DNA of 64,000 bases, taken from positions 147,634 through 211,633 of the forward strand of contig JAJYZB010000004.1 of NCBI GenBank assembly GCA_021800275.1, written 5' to 3'. The notes beneath the pieces were generated by a model, which saw nothing but the letters and a program-made list of their open reading frames with translations, ran no database searches and was not told the origin of the DNA. The stretch is from a bacterium (GTDB taxonomy: Bacteria; Vulcanimicrobiota; JABDET01). The position numbers and the translations under genes are program-made. Positions 1-8,250 of this stretch are shown piece after piece; the stretch's first letter is position 1; each line of letters starts with the position of its first letter.

Positions 1-977
1 CGCACTTTGTTCAAGCATGAGATTGTTTCAGAAACACTATTTTTACCGAGGACCCAACGGGTGGTCTGAGGCAGTCCTACTTTTACAGCATCTGTTAATT
101 TATGCTCAATTAAATTTCGAATTCCATCAGGAACAGCGAGGTAAACCAGACCTGAGCCGCTGTGGAGAGCAGCCTCGGCGCTTAAAACTGGAGCCCCACT
201 CAGCCCTCTAGAACCACCGATGATCATCACTCTCCCTCTTTCCCCTTTATTCACATCAGGTTCCCAAACTGGAAGCCAAGACATAACTTCTTCTTTGTCT
301 ATGGTTCTCGCCGCGCAGGGGGACTCTGATATCAAAAGATGAGGAATTCCAATGTAGGCGATTTTAATATCCCCTGCATATGTTCTGCCAGGATAAAGAT
401 AAAGACCAATCTTGGGGGCGCCAAGGGTAACTGTCATATTGGCTTTTATGGCGACCCCAAGAATTTTGCCTGTGTCAGAATCAATTCCTGAAGGGATATC
501 CACTGCAGCAACAGGCTTTCCGATCTGATTCACCCATTGAATGAGATTCGCTGTGCGCCCCTCAACTAATCTTTTCAGTCCTGTTCCAAACAAAGCATCA
601 ATCACAAGATCAGATTCTCTCAAAAAATCTTGACAAGACAACCTGCTTTCAGGGAAAACCTCTAAAGGGATTCCGATTTTTTTTAGAATCTCATATTGGG
701 TCAGGGCATCACCTTTTAGACCCTCCGAGTTGACGCTCAAAAACACTCGTACCTTAAAGCCCCAGTCGTTTAAAATTCTACTGGCCGCAAATCCATCCCC
801 GCCATTGTTACCAGGTCCGCACAAAACAATGACCTTTTGAGAAAACGGAAACTTTTCCAAAACTGCACGCGCTGTCTCTAGTCCTGAATGTTCCATCAGC
901 AGTGCCGTTGGAATGTGGTAATCAGATGTTGTTTTCAGATCCAAAACATTCATCTGGCGAGAAGTAAATAATTTCAT
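1..977 (-). CDS. nnr: Bifunctional NAD(P)H-hydrate epimerase / ADP-dependent NAD(P)H-hydrate dehydratase, 3' end outside window
   Basis: I translated the minus strand from an ATG at 977; the frame stays open to the window edge, giving about 325 residues of a protein that continues outside. The first ~210 residues are the YjeF_N epimerase domain, with the glycine-rich CGPGNNGGDGFAA loop, DALFGTGL and AVDIPSGIDSDTG. From about residue 238 the YjeF_C (ribokinase-like) dehydratase domain begins with KGERGRVMIIGGSRGLSGA. In this family the fused enzyme repairs damaged NAD(P)HX: the first domain interconverts the R and S epimers and the second dehydrates the S form using ADP in the cytosol. The catalytic C-terminal half lies beyond the window, so completeness cannot be judged. 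It is divergent from the small gene at 1084. Confidence 0.93.
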   Translation of the reverse strand, partial: MKLFTSRQMNVLDLKTTSDYHIPTALLMEHSGLETARAVLEKFPFSQKVIVLCGPGNNGGDGFAASRILNDWGFKVRVFLSVNSEGLKGDALTQYEILKKIGIPLEVFPESRLSCQDFLRESDLVIDALFGTGLKRLVEGRTANLIQWVNQIGKPVAAVDIPSGIDSDTGKILGVAIKANMTVTLGAPKIGLYLYPGRTYAGDIKIAYIGIPHLLISESPCAARTIDKEEVMSWLPVWEPDVNKGERGRVMIIGGSRGLSGAPVLSAEAALHSGSGLVYLAVPDGIRNLIEHKLTDAVKVGLPQTTRWVLGKNSVSETISCLNKV

Positions 978-1083
978 GAACAAAAAATTCCTAAGCGCAT
1001 TATGATATCCCGTTCTAAACAAAAAACGCAAATTCCTCTTTCAGGCAAGGATCTATCCGAAGAAACCAGAAAAGATTAAAGTT

Positions 1084-1332
1084 GTGAAAGAGAGACGGCC
1101 TGTTCCAAAATGGGTTGACAGTTATCTGCTTGTGATTGGCATCCTTTTGATTCTCGCGGGAATTTCCCTTGCCGTGAGAACCTATTTAAAGCACGCTTAC
1201 CCACTCGGTTATCTTCTAGGCGCTGGATTTATTTTTTACGGGATCATCAGACTTAAACATAGAAAAACTCATGCAGCAGAGACAGAGCCCGAAAATTCTT
1301 CTGAGAAAAAAATCTATAAAAATAATCCCTAA
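1084..1332 (+). CDS. Small two-helix membrane protein, function unknown
   Basis: An 82-residue protein starting at GTG, with no ATG available in frame before an upstream stop at 1003. It has two hydrophobic segments (about residues 13-31 and 39-56) with a basic stretch before, between and after them, and a charged C-terminal tail (KTHAAETEPENSSEKK). It ends 3 bases before the ATG of the membrane-anchored universal stress protein at 1336, so the two are probably cotranscribed and may act together at the membrane. I do not recognise the family. The Shine-Dalgarno signal before the GTG is weak, and the upstream frame reads like coding sequence, so the true start could be an unusual codon further 5'. 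Confidence 0.6.
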   Translation: MKERRPVPKWVDSYLLVIGILLILAGISLAVRTYLKHAYPLGYLLGAGFIFYGIIRLKHRKTHAAETEPENSSEKKIYKNNP

Positions 1333-1335
1333 GCT

Positions 1336-1890
1336 ATGAACATGACCTTTCATCCTGCATCTATTTTCCTGGCTCTATTCTTTTTTACTGCGATGAGTTC
1401 TCTCCTCTGGTGGATGCTCCATCCACCAAAACCTATGCCTCAAATTGCGGCAAAAGTTAGAAGAGCAGTAGATGCCATAAAAACCATTTTGGTTCCTACC
1501 ACTGGAACAGAATATTCCAACCGAGGCATTGAGCTGGCATGCAGGCTTGGAAAAGATCAGAATGCTCTCGTACTTCTCGTAAGCATCATCGAAATACCTT
1601 TGAGTCTTCCTTTAGGAGCCAATATGCCTGACCACGAACAAAAAGCTGAAGAAATTTTAGCCCGAGGAAAAGAAATTGTTGAAACACACAACCTGCCTGC
1701 TTTAACCAGAACTGAAAGAGCCAGATACGCTGCCGAGAAAATAGCGGACATCGTAAGAAAAGAAGGAATTGAACTGATCGTCATGGGGATTAAACCCAAA
1801 TTAGGTGGAATTGAGAATGTTATTGGAAGGACAACAGAATTGCTGCTCCAAAAACTTCCCTGTGAAATTATCATTGACGCAAAATTGTAA
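1336..1890 (+). CDS. Membrane-anchored universal stress protein (UspA family)
   Basis: A 184-residue protein: one transmembrane segment (about residues 8-27), a short linker, then a single Usp domain starting at TILVPTTGTEYSNRGIELA. Usp proteins are usually soluble homodimers that bind ATP or are stress-regulated without binding it. The nucleotide-loop region reads MGIKPKLGGIENVIGRTTE: the first glycine and the late G-R are kept, but the second glycine of the G-x2-G-x9-G-S/T motif is a proline, so ATP binding is doubtful. The N-terminal anchor is uncommon for the family. It follows a small two-helix membrane protein by 3 bases and precedes glnA by 150 bases. Family assignment is secure; the specific role is unknown. 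Confidence 0.82.
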   Translation: MNMTFHPASIFLALFFFTAMSSLLWWMLHPPKPMPQIAAKVRRAVDAIKTILVPTTGTEYSNRGIELACRLGKDQNALVLLVSIIEIPLSLPLGANMPDHEQKAEEILARGKEIVETHNLPALTRTERARYAAEKIADIVRKEGIELIVMGIKPKLGGIENVIGRTTELLLQKLPCEIIIDAKL

Positions 1891-2040
1891 ACTCAAAAAA
1901 CTTTTTCCTGTACCCTGGCATTTCTACACTAACACAAAGTAAAAAAGGAGTTTGATTCGCTCCAATAGAAGGAAGACTTTCATTTCTAACTCGATTCGCT
2001 GTGAGACTTTTAAAGTGAAGTTAAAAAAAGGGGGATCTAA

Positions 2041-3453
2041 ATGAAAGCGAAGGAAGTGCTGGAATTTGTCAAAGAACACCAAGTGAAAATCATAGACTTG
2101 AGATTCATTGATCTGCCTGGTTTATGGCAGCATTTTTCCATTATGCCGAGAGAACTGACAATAGAAGTTTTTGAAGAAGGGCTTGGATTCGATGGATCCA
2201 GCATTCGAGGATTTCAAGCCATTCATGAGAGCGACATGCTTCTAATTCCAGATCCTGAGACCGCCCACCTCGATCCTTTTACACAAGTGCCAACCCTTGT
2301 TCTAATCTGCAACGCTAAAGATCCTGTAAAAGACAAGGTGTATTCTCGAGATCCAAGACACATCGCCCAAAAAGCGGAAACCTATTTAAAATCATCTGGA
2401 ATTGCCGATACGGCTTATTTTGGACCTGAGGCTGAATTCTTTATTCTGGATGGAGTTTCATTTGACCAGGATTATCAGCACGGATTCTATTTTCTAGAAT
2501 CAGAAGAAGGGTTTTGGAACAGCGGCCTCCGAATGCCTAATAAGGGCTATCGCCCCCGCTATAAACAAGGATATTTCCCAGTTCCCCCTATGGATCAGCT
2601 GCAGGATATTAGAAGCGAGATGGTTTTAATAATGGAAACGGTTGGGATTCAGATCGAAGTTCATCACCATGAAGTGGCAACAGCGGGACAAACCGAAATT
2701 GACATGAAGTTCAACTCTTTAACCCACATGGCAGACAATTTAATGTGGTACAAATACATAGTCAAACAAGTCGCCTGGAAACACGGAAAAACCGCAACTT
2801 TCATGCCAAAACCAATTTTCCAGGACAATGGCTCAGGGATGCACGTTCATCAATCTCTGTGGAAATCAGGAAAAAACCTGTTTTATGAAAAAGGAGGGTA
2901 TGCAGATATCAGCCCCATGTGCAAATGGTATATCGGAGGATTGTTGAAACATGCTCCTGCTCTCTGCGCTTTTATTGCTCCCACAACGAACTCATACCGC
3001 CGCCTGGTTCCTGGATATGAAGCTCCGATCAACCTGGTTTATTCTCAAAGAAATCGCTCTGCAGCCATTCGAATCCCTGTGATTTCCAAAAGTGAAAAAG
3101 CAAAACGGCTTGAATTTCGAGTGCCTGATCCTAGCTGCAACCCATATCTAGCATTTTCAGCCTGTTTAATGGCAGGATTGGACGGGATTCACAACAAATT
3201 AGATCCGGGAGAACCGATCGATCTGGATCTGTATGAGTTGGAAGAAGAAAAAGCAAAAAACATCAAACATCTGCCAGGAACTCTGGAAGATGTCCTGGAT
3301 GCGCTTGAAAAAGACCACGATTTCTTACTAAAAGGAGATGTTTTCACTCGTGACCTGCTGGAAACTCATATCGCTTATAAAAGAAAACAGGAAGTGGATG
3401 CTATTAGACTCAGACCCCATCCTCACGAATTTGCACTCTATTTTGACATCTAA
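2041..3453 (+). CDS. glnA: Glutamine synthetase type I
   Basis: A 470-residue, full-length type I enzyme that condenses glutamate and ammonia with ATP to glutamine, working as a cytosolic dodecamer. Visible signatures are the N-terminal [10 protein letters not shown] (residues 49-58), FGPEAEFFI, the ATP/ammonia region with [12 protein letters not shown], and [11 protein letters not shown]. Tyr398 sits in DLYELEEE, the position of the adenylylated tyrosine of E. coli GlnA, so the enzyme looks like a GSI-beta form that could be controlled by GlnE; no glnE, glnB or amtB lies in this window. A GGGGG-rich Shine-Dalgarno just precedes the ATG. I found no convincing sigma-54 promoter in the 150 bases upstream. 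An NHL-repeat gene starts 11 bases after its stop. Confidence 0.97.
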   Translation: MKAKEVLEFVKEHQVKIIDLRFIDLPGLWQHFSIMPRELTIEVFEEGLGFDGSSIRGFQAIHESDMLLIPDPETAHLDPFTQVPTLVLICNAKDPVKDKVYSRDPRHIAQKAETYLKSSGIADTAYFGPEAEFFILDGVSFDQDYQHGFYFLESEEGFWNSGLRMPNKGYRPRYKQGYFPVPPMDQLQDIRSEMVLIMETVGIQIEVHHHEVATAGQTEIDMKFNSLTHMADNLMWYKYIVKQVAWKHGKTATFMPKPIFQDNGSGMHVHQSLWKSGKNLFYEKGGYADISPMCKWYIGGLLKHAPALCAFIAPTTNSYRRLVPGYEAPINLVYSQRNRSAAIRIPVISKSEKAKRLEFRVPDPSCNPYLAFSACLMAGLDGIHNKLDPGEPIDLDLYELEEEKAKNIKHLPGTLEDVLDALEKDHDFLLKGDVFTRDLLETHIAYKRKQEVDAIRLRPHPHEFALYFDI

Positions 3454-3464
3454 GGTGCCGTAAT

Positions 3465-4394
3465 ATGAAAAAAATTGCTCTTTATGTGCTGCTGACATTA
3501 CTCCTGAGCTTTTGGTGGGTGATTCCAAGATTCAGCCAGGCAAATGGAAACCACCCCTTACTCCTCTCTTTCGGGAAACCAGGGTCAAAGCAGGGAGAAA
3601 TGGCGCTTCCTTACGGAATTGCCGTGGGAACAGATGGACTTCTCTATGTTACCGATCTCGTCAATAATCGAATTGACATTTTTAATCAAGAAGGAAAATT
3701 TTTGCGATCCTTTGGACGACAAGGAACAAAACCTGGAGAATTCTTAGGCCCAGAAGGTATCGCATGCTCTACTTCTGGGAATGTTTATGTGGCAGAACCA
3801 GAAATGAATCGAATTCAAATTTTTTCTAGCCATGGAAAATTTCTAAACGTATGGAATAAAATGGGGAGCAAACCTGGAGAATTTTATCATCCTAGTCAGA
3901 TCGCCATCTCTAAAAATGGAATGATTTATCTGGCAGATACAGGAAACAATCGAATTGAAGAGTTCACTCCTACGGGAAAGTTTATCAGAGCATTCGGCAA
4001 ATATGGAATGAATAATGGAGAGTTTGAACACCCTACTTTTCTAGCTTTTTCACCCTCAGGCGATCTCCTGGTTGTGGATATGGAAAATGATCGGATTCAG
4101 ATTTTTTCACCGAATGGAACTTTTATTTCCAGCTTTGGACAAATAGGATTTCAATCAGGAGATTTCAATAACCCTGCTGGTATTACAGTGAATTTAAATC
4201 ATAAAATCTACGTTGTTGACAGCGGAAATAACAGAATTGAAGAATTCAATCTGGATGGAACTTTTTTAAGCGAGTGGGGTAAAAAGGGGAAAGAAAAGGG
4301 AGAATTCAATAACCCAACTGGAATTGCAGTCAACTCAAATGGGGATGTTTTCGTCGTGAATTCTGGCAGCGATCAAATTGAAAAATTCAAGTAA
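3465..4394 (+). CDS. Secreted NHL-repeat beta-propeller protein
   Basis: A 309-residue protein with an N-terminal signal peptide (about residues 1-26, KK followed by a leucine-rich core and cleavage near SQANG). The rest is a run of six repeats of about 46 residues, each with the pattern FGxxGxxxGEFxxPxGIAV...GxxYVxDxxNNRIxxF, typical of NHL repeats forming a six-bladed propeller. Such proteins usually bind ligands or act as extracytoplasmic scaffolds; no catalytic residues can be inferred. It starts 11 bases after glnA and its 3' end overlaps the 3' end of the convergent HD-GYP gene by 8 bases. The match between repeat number and blade number suggests a complete domain. Confidence 0.85.
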   Translation: MKKIALYVLLTLLLSFWWVIPRFSQANGNHPLLLSFGKPGSKQGEMALPYGIAVGTDGLLYVTDLVNNRIDIFNQEGKFLRSFGRQGTKPGEFLGPEGIACSTSGNVYVAEPEMNRIQIFSSHGKFLNVWNKMGSKPGEFYHPSQIAISKNGMIYLADTGNNRIEEFTPTGKFIRAFGKYGMNNGEFEHPTFLAFSPSGDLLVVDMENDRIQIFSPNGTFISSFGQIGFQSGDFNNPAGITVNLNHKIYVVDSGNNRIEEFNLDGTFLSEWGKKGKEKGEFNNPTGIAVNSNGDVFVVNSGSDQIEKFK

Positions 4395-6243
4395 TCCCTC
4401 TTTCAAAATCTTTTGACCGCTTATCCAAAAGCCTTTTCACCGTTTCCTGGCCCGTCTTCTTTTGAACACCAATTTCTTCTTCTTTAATTCCAAGAAGGAC
4501 AGAATAAGGCAGATTTCCTTTTGCAATCACCACTTCTAGAGCAGATACGATATCAGGATCGAACTGAGAGCCTGCTCTTTCCCGAATTTGAAGCAGAGCT
4601 GCTGGCCACTCCATTCCTGCGGTTAAACAAGAAAAAAAAGCTTCTGCAGTTCCTAAAATCCGCGCCTCCACAGGAGCTAATGAGTCTCCTTCTTTATGCC
4701 ATTCATGATGAGTCCACAAAATTTTAACTGCCTCCTCACTCGTAGGGAAATCCTGTCTCAATCCATCTGTAATCCCAATATGCTCTCTGTAATCCACCTG
4801 CCACCAGAAAGAACTAGATTCTCCCGGTTTGGCAAAGATATCAGATGGAGGATTCACCTCATGCATTATAACGGCTTCATGCAGATCATCCATTTGGGAC
4901 GCCAGAAGTCTTTGCTCAATTCCTAGGGACTGAGCAATAATCCAGAGGGGAGGGGCAAAATCAAAAGGTTCTGGTTCCTCTTCTTCAAGATAAAGGAAAA
5001 GAGCTTTTACAACTTCTGGATCAAACTGTATTCCTCTCCCCATCCACATTCTTCTCAGAGCCACTTCTTTCAGGAGCCTTTTTCTGTACGGTTTATCGCT
5101 GGTCATGGCATCATACGCATCTGCAGCACAAACAATCCTGGCAGATAAAGGAATATCCTCTTTTTTAAGTCCTGCAGGATAGCCCCTGCCATCCCATCTC
5201 TCATGATGAAATTTTGCGGAAAATAATTCGGGTTTAAATTCCGTAAAAGGCCTTAGAAATTCAGCCGTATGGACAGGATGCTGCTTTATTACTGCCCATT
5301 CCCAGGGTGAGAGAATGCCGGGTTTAAAAAGAGTACTATCAGGAATCGCAATGGTTCCAAGGTCATGGATTAAACCAATTTCCTGAATTTCATTCGCCTT
5401 TTCCGAAGAAAGTCCCATTTTTAAAGAAATCTCTTTGGAATAATTAGCCACTCTTACAGAATGATTATACCCCCCAGGATCGCTGGATTCAATCGCTTTC
5501 AACAAAACCTGGATTAATTTTGAAAAATCAGTCATGGTTTTTACATAGGACTCTGAACTAAAAGCAAAAATGCCGATTGGAAATACCATTAGAGTTGCAG
5601 CAAAAGGAACTTTTAAGAAAAGAACAGCTAATATAGCTCCTAAAAAGGTAGAAGCTAAATCTTCAAAATGAGCTTGATCAGGAATAGAGCGTAAAAGATC
5701 CAAAATTCCTATTCTTTTTTTAGAAAACTGAAGAAGTGCAGCATTAAAAGTGTGGACCCCACTGACAACAATCCAGACCAGAGCAAGGATTGGGAATATA
5801 AGCCATCCTTTTTCAGAAATTGCTTGTTCCAGATTTCCTTTCACAAAAAAATGAAAAACAAGGCTTCCAATTCCGAAACTAATTGTAAACAAACAAGTGT
5901 TCAAAAGTATCCATTTTTTAGCTTTAAATTTCCCTAAGAATGAAAAAGAAAGCTCTAGAGAAAAAGACAAAAGGGCAGCAAACCAGATCAGAGCCGGAAA
6001 AGGAAAAGCAAATAAAACAAAATAGAGAATCACATCTGAAAGAGAAAGCCACAGAGTTCTTCCAGAATTTACAGGAATTAATTTCTGACCGGATAAAACA
6101 CCCAGAATAAAGAAAAAAACTAAAATTGGAAAGTCTTTCTGATCTAAATAAAAAGAAAAACTGGTAATCCACAGGAAATATCCTGCTGCCAGTAAAAGCA
6201 AATAAAAATAAGCCCCTGAAATATATTTCTGGACTTTAATCAT
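4387..6243 (-). CDS. Membrane HD-GYP domain protein, probable cyclic-di-GMP phosphodiesterase, with a degenerate second half-domain
   Basis: With the ATG at 6243 it is 618 residues. About 250 N-terminal residues form 7-8 transmembrane segments, followed by an HD-GYP domain with H261, the HD pair 293-294, HH at 346-347 and GYP at 354-356; all expected metal ligands are present, so c-di-GMP hydrolysis is plausible. After a linker, residues 512-575 repeat the second half of the domain in decayed form: HHEWHKEG, then EARILGTAEAFFSCLTA and GSQFDPDIVSALE match HHERWDGRG, SARIVCAADAYDAMTS and GIQFDPEVVKAL of the first copy but lack GYP. A longer reading starting at TTG 6321 runs through a large inverted repeat and is less likely. 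Its stop overlaps the NHL-repeat gene. Confidence 0.85.
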   Translation of the reverse strand: MIKVQKYISGAYFYLLLLAAGYFLWITSFSFYLDQKDFPILVFFFILGVLSGQKLIPVNSGRTLWLSLSDVILYFVLFAFPFPALIWFAALLSFSLELSFSFLGKFKAKKWILLNTCLFTISFGIGSLVFHFFVKGNLEQAISEKGWLIFPILALVWIVVSGVHTFNAALLQFSKKRIGILDLLRSIPDQAHFEDLASTFLGAILAVLFLKVPFAATLMVFPIGIFAFSSESYVKTMTDFSKLIQVLLKAIESSDPGGYNHSVRVANYSKEISLKMGLSSEKANEIQEIGLIHDLGTIAIPDSTLFKPGILSPWEWAVIKQHPVHTAEFLRPFTEFKPELFSAKFHHERWDGRGYPAGLKKEDIPLSARIVCAADAYDAMTSDKPYRKRLLKEVALRRMWMGRGIQFDPEVVKALFLYLEEEEPEPFDFAPPLWIIAQSLGIEQRLLASQMDDLHEAVIMHEVNPPSDIFAKPGESSSFWWQVDYREHIGITDGLRQDFPTSEEAVKILWTHHEWHKEGDSLAPVEARILGTAEAFFSCLTAGMEWPAALLQIRERAGSQFDPDIVSALEVVIAKGNLPYSVLLGIKEEEIGVQKKTGQETVKRLLDKRSKDFERGIT

Positions 6244-6276
6244 ATTAAAACTCTTTATGTTAAACCTTTGAAATGC

Positions 6277-6334
6277 CCCTCTTCGAAAAACATCCCCCTT
6301 CGAAGAAAGGGGATGTTTCAAACTTCGAAGAGGG
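6277..6334. repeat. Long inverted repeat (two-part hairpin) with three TTCGAA cores
   Basis: Outer arms 6277-6287 and 6324-6334 are 11-base perfect complements (CCCTCTTCGAA / TTCGAAGAGGG). Inner arms 6288-6297 and 6309-6318 are 10-base perfect complements (AAACATCCCC / GGGGATGTTT). The two stems stack, with a 5-base bulge on one side, and the 11-base loop holds a third TTCGAA. It lies after the stop of the 55-residue gene and before the HD-GYP start, both on the minus strand. It could be a terminator or attenuator without a T-run, or a mobile hairpin repeat. Confidence 0.85.
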
Positions 6335-6353
6335 AAAATGAACTTCTAATTAA

Positions 6354-6521
6354 CTATCCTTCGCCAATACGAACCGGATCATGATTATGAGCCGCTCCCT
6401 GGGCGCTTATATGAGCCGCTCCCTGGGCGCTCATAGGAGCAATTCTCGCTTCTAAAACCTCTACTTTTAGAGAATAAACCTCTCTTTTCCCTTCCTGTTG
6501 AATCTTAACATCTTTGTTCAT
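6354..6521 (-). CDS. Small 55-residue protein with duplicated octapeptide, function unknown
   Basis: Found by translating the gap between the HD-GYP and GAF genes. From the ATG at 6521 it encodes 55 residues: MNKDVKIQQEGKREVYSLK, then VEVLEARIAP, then MSAQGAAHISAQGAAHNHD and PVRIGEG. An AAAGGGG Shine-Dalgarno lies about 9 bases upstream, which favours this ATG over the in-frame ATG at 6530. The C-terminal half holds a perfect-phase 24-base duplication giving two copies of (I/M)SAQGAAH. I do not know the family. The VLEARIAP segment resembles short LEPR-type motifs near the N-termini of some surface proteins, and the overall look (charged front, repeated small-residue tail) could also suit a modified peptide precursor; both ideas are speculative. 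Confidence 0.6.
   Translation of the reverse strand: MNKDVKIQQEGKREVYSLKVEVLEARIAPMSAQGAAHISAQGAAHNHDPVRIGEG
6387..6434. repeat. 24-base tandem duplication inside the small gene
   Basis: Two head-to-tail 24-base units (6387-6410 and 6411-6434), ATGAGCCGCTCCCTGGGCGC followed by TTAT or TCAT, differing at one base. Because 24 is a multiple of three, the duplication keeps the reading frame of the minus-strand gene and adds one octapeptide. Confidence 0.93.
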
Positions 6522-6619
6522 CAGATCCATCCCCTTTCTTTAAATTTTTATTTTTATGTTAACCTAATTATATCATGGAAAGGGATAAAGTTCAAGTAAC
6601 CACCAGGAGTAGAGATTAT

Positions 6620-6660
6620 CTATCCAAAAGGAGTATTTTTACCCTCCTCCTTTTGGATAG
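6620..6660. terminator. Perfect 14-bp inverted repeat at the 3' end of the GAF gene, possible terminator
   Basis: Arms CTATCCAAAAGGAG (6620-6633) and CTCCTTTTGGATAG (6647-6660) are perfectly complementary around a 13-base loop. The left arm contains the stop codon of the minus-strand GAF gene and the hairpin encodes its last 13 residues. There is no T-run after it on the minus strand, so an intrinsic terminator is possible but not clear; mRNA 3'-end protection or a regulator site are alternatives. Confidence 0.6.
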
Positions 6661-8092
6661 GTCCTCCCTTATCCAGGGCTAAACTAGTCAAAACTCCAAG
6701 AGTGCTGGAAAATCGTATCTCTTCTTCTGAGAAACTGCGGGGGTGGGAATCACACATTAAAATTCCTCCTAAAATCTTCTCTTGAATCAACAGAGGGACA
6801 GCCAGCATGGCTAAAAATCTCCCATGCCTATTCTCTTTTTCACTGACTAAAGGGTTTTTTGAAAGATCTCGAATCATAAGAACCTCTTTTTTAATGACAG
6901 ACTGTGAGATAGCCCCTTCTCCCCATGCCAATTTGATCCCCAGGAGTTCCTCTTGAAAAGCGGCCGTTGAAAGAAATGGATAAAACTCCTTTTTCCCAGA
7001 ATCAAACAAAAACAGGGTCCATTCCTGGAGGTTTAAAATTTGAACCGCATATCCAGCAATTAAATGCAAAAGGTCTTCAAGCCCCAGGGAAGAGGTTAGG
7101 GCTGAGGAACAAGCAGCAAAAGCTTCCAATTCCCTTGTCAAGTTCTGCTTTTGTCCTGTCCAGGCTCCTTTTGCAAGCACCAGGTCAGAATATCTGGCAA
7201 AAAGAGAGAGAAGGTCCAGCTGCGAAGAAGAAAAAGAGCTGGTCAGTGTTGAACCACAGACAATCCCTCCTTTAAACTCCTCATTTTTCCCGATTGGGTA
7301 ACACGCGGCGCTGGCAGGACAAAGTCCTTCTTCTTTTAAAGAAGCATATCTTAAATCAAAACTCAAATCATCTGCCACAAAAGGTTTCCCATTTTTTGCC
7401 ACTAACTCCAAAGAAGCAGACATTAATTCTAAGAGCTTATCTTTTATTTTTTCGAAAACCACCCCTGAAGAAACCTGAAAAACAATCTTTTCTGTTTCTG
7501 CATTCCACAAATAAAGGGTTCCAAATTCCGTTCCTAAAAATGCAGTCGCTTTTTCTACTAACCACTGCAGCACTTTTTTCTGATCTTCCCTCTCTTCCAA
7601 CAGGCCTCCAAGCTCCTCCAGAATAGAAGCTCTTTTGACTGCTCCTGCAGCTTTATCCAGTACTGGAGTTGTCATGGAAAGCAGGGCTAACAAGAAAAAA
7701 CTAGTTGCTAAAAGCTCCTGCCACTGGCCATAGAGAGTTTTCTGGGCTAGCGCGCCTAAAACCACAGATAGAGAGGATATTCCCCAGAGTAAAACCCCGC
7801 CATAAAACCCAAAGCTTTCCACGATTGAAATCATAGGAAATGAAGCGAACAATAGAGCTGCCCACGAAAAATTCCCCAGAAATAAAATTGGAATCAGGGC
7901 AGCTGTCTGAAAAAAAGGAGCCACTATCAAAGTCCATGAGGGCATTTTCGGAGAAAAACTCGCTGCTTGCAGCAGAAACCCCAGTCCCAAAAATCCCCAG
8001 AAAACTTGAGCATAAGGGAAATGAGCTAAATGGTAAAGTCCCCATAAAGCTAGAACTGGATAATACAGGAGCTGCAAGACCTGCATATCCAA
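6620..8092 (-). CDS. Membrane protein with two GAF domains, no output domain
   Basis: A 490-residue protein. The first ~145 residues are hydrophobic and hold about six transmembrane segments. Two GAF domains follow, about residues 165-310 (ending in the FKGGIVCGS strand) and 330-480 (with GEGAISQSVIKKEVLMIRDL and AVPLLIQEKILGGILMCDS). GAF domains bind small ligands or mediate dimerisation; no kinase, GGDEF, HD or DNA-binding output follows, so it may work with a partner, possibly the HD-GYP protein encoded downstream on the same strand. Its last codons coincide with a 14-base-pair perfect inverted repeat (6620-6660). The first Met at 8092 is used; Met3 is an equal alternative. Confidence 0.78.
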   Translation of the reverse strand: MDMQVLQLLYYPVLALWGLYHLAHFPYAQVFWGFLGLGFLLQAASFSPKMPSWTLIVAPFFQTAALIPILFLGNFSWAALLFASFPMISIVESFGFYGGVLLWGISSLSVVLGALAQKTLYGQWQELLATSFFLLALLSMTTPVLDKAAGAVKRASILEELGGLLEEREDQKKVLQWLVEKATAFLGTEFGTLYLWNAETEKIVFQVSSGVVFEKIKDKLLELMSASLELVAKNGKPFVADDLSFDLRYASLKEEGLCPASAACYPIGKNEEFKGGIVCGSTLTSSFSSSQLDLLSLFARYSDLVLAKGAWTGQKQNLTRELEAFAACSSALTSSLGLEDLLHLIAGYAVQILNLQEWTLFLFDSGKKEFYPFLSTAAFQEELLGIKLAWGEGAISQSVIKKEVLMIRDLSKNPLVSEKENRHGRFLAMLAVPLLIQEKILGGILMCDSHPRSFSEEEIRFSSTLGVLTSLALDKGGPIQKEEGKNTPFG

Positions 8093-8250
8093 AAATTCAA
8101 TAGAAGCAGTCTCTCCCCTTCCACTGACAGAATTGGACTTATCCTGTCATGCCGCCCCACACTGACTAGAGTTTAAGTCTTCTCATTCACTGCAAAATAA
8201 GCCATCCAGCATTTCCGCAGAGCCAAAGAAAATGAAACCTCCTCAGGGCT

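Noticed and set aside
1002-1079. Short ATG frame overlapping the region before the 82-residue gene
   Set aside because: Only 24-26 codons, no ribosome binding site, and in a different frame from the membrane protein.
1891-2040. Possible sigma-54 promoter upstream of glnA
   Set aside because: A TGGCAT occurs, but the partner TTGC at the fixed spacing is missing.
6244-6321. Upstream extension of the HD-GYP gene starting at TTG 6321
   Set aside because: It would run through most of the long inverted repeat; ATG 6243 directly precedes the first membrane helix.
7294-7626. 110-residue plus-strand frame inside the GAF gene
   Set aside because: Antisense shadow of a well-supported minus-strand GAF protein; composition is basic and serine-rich as expected from reverse codons.
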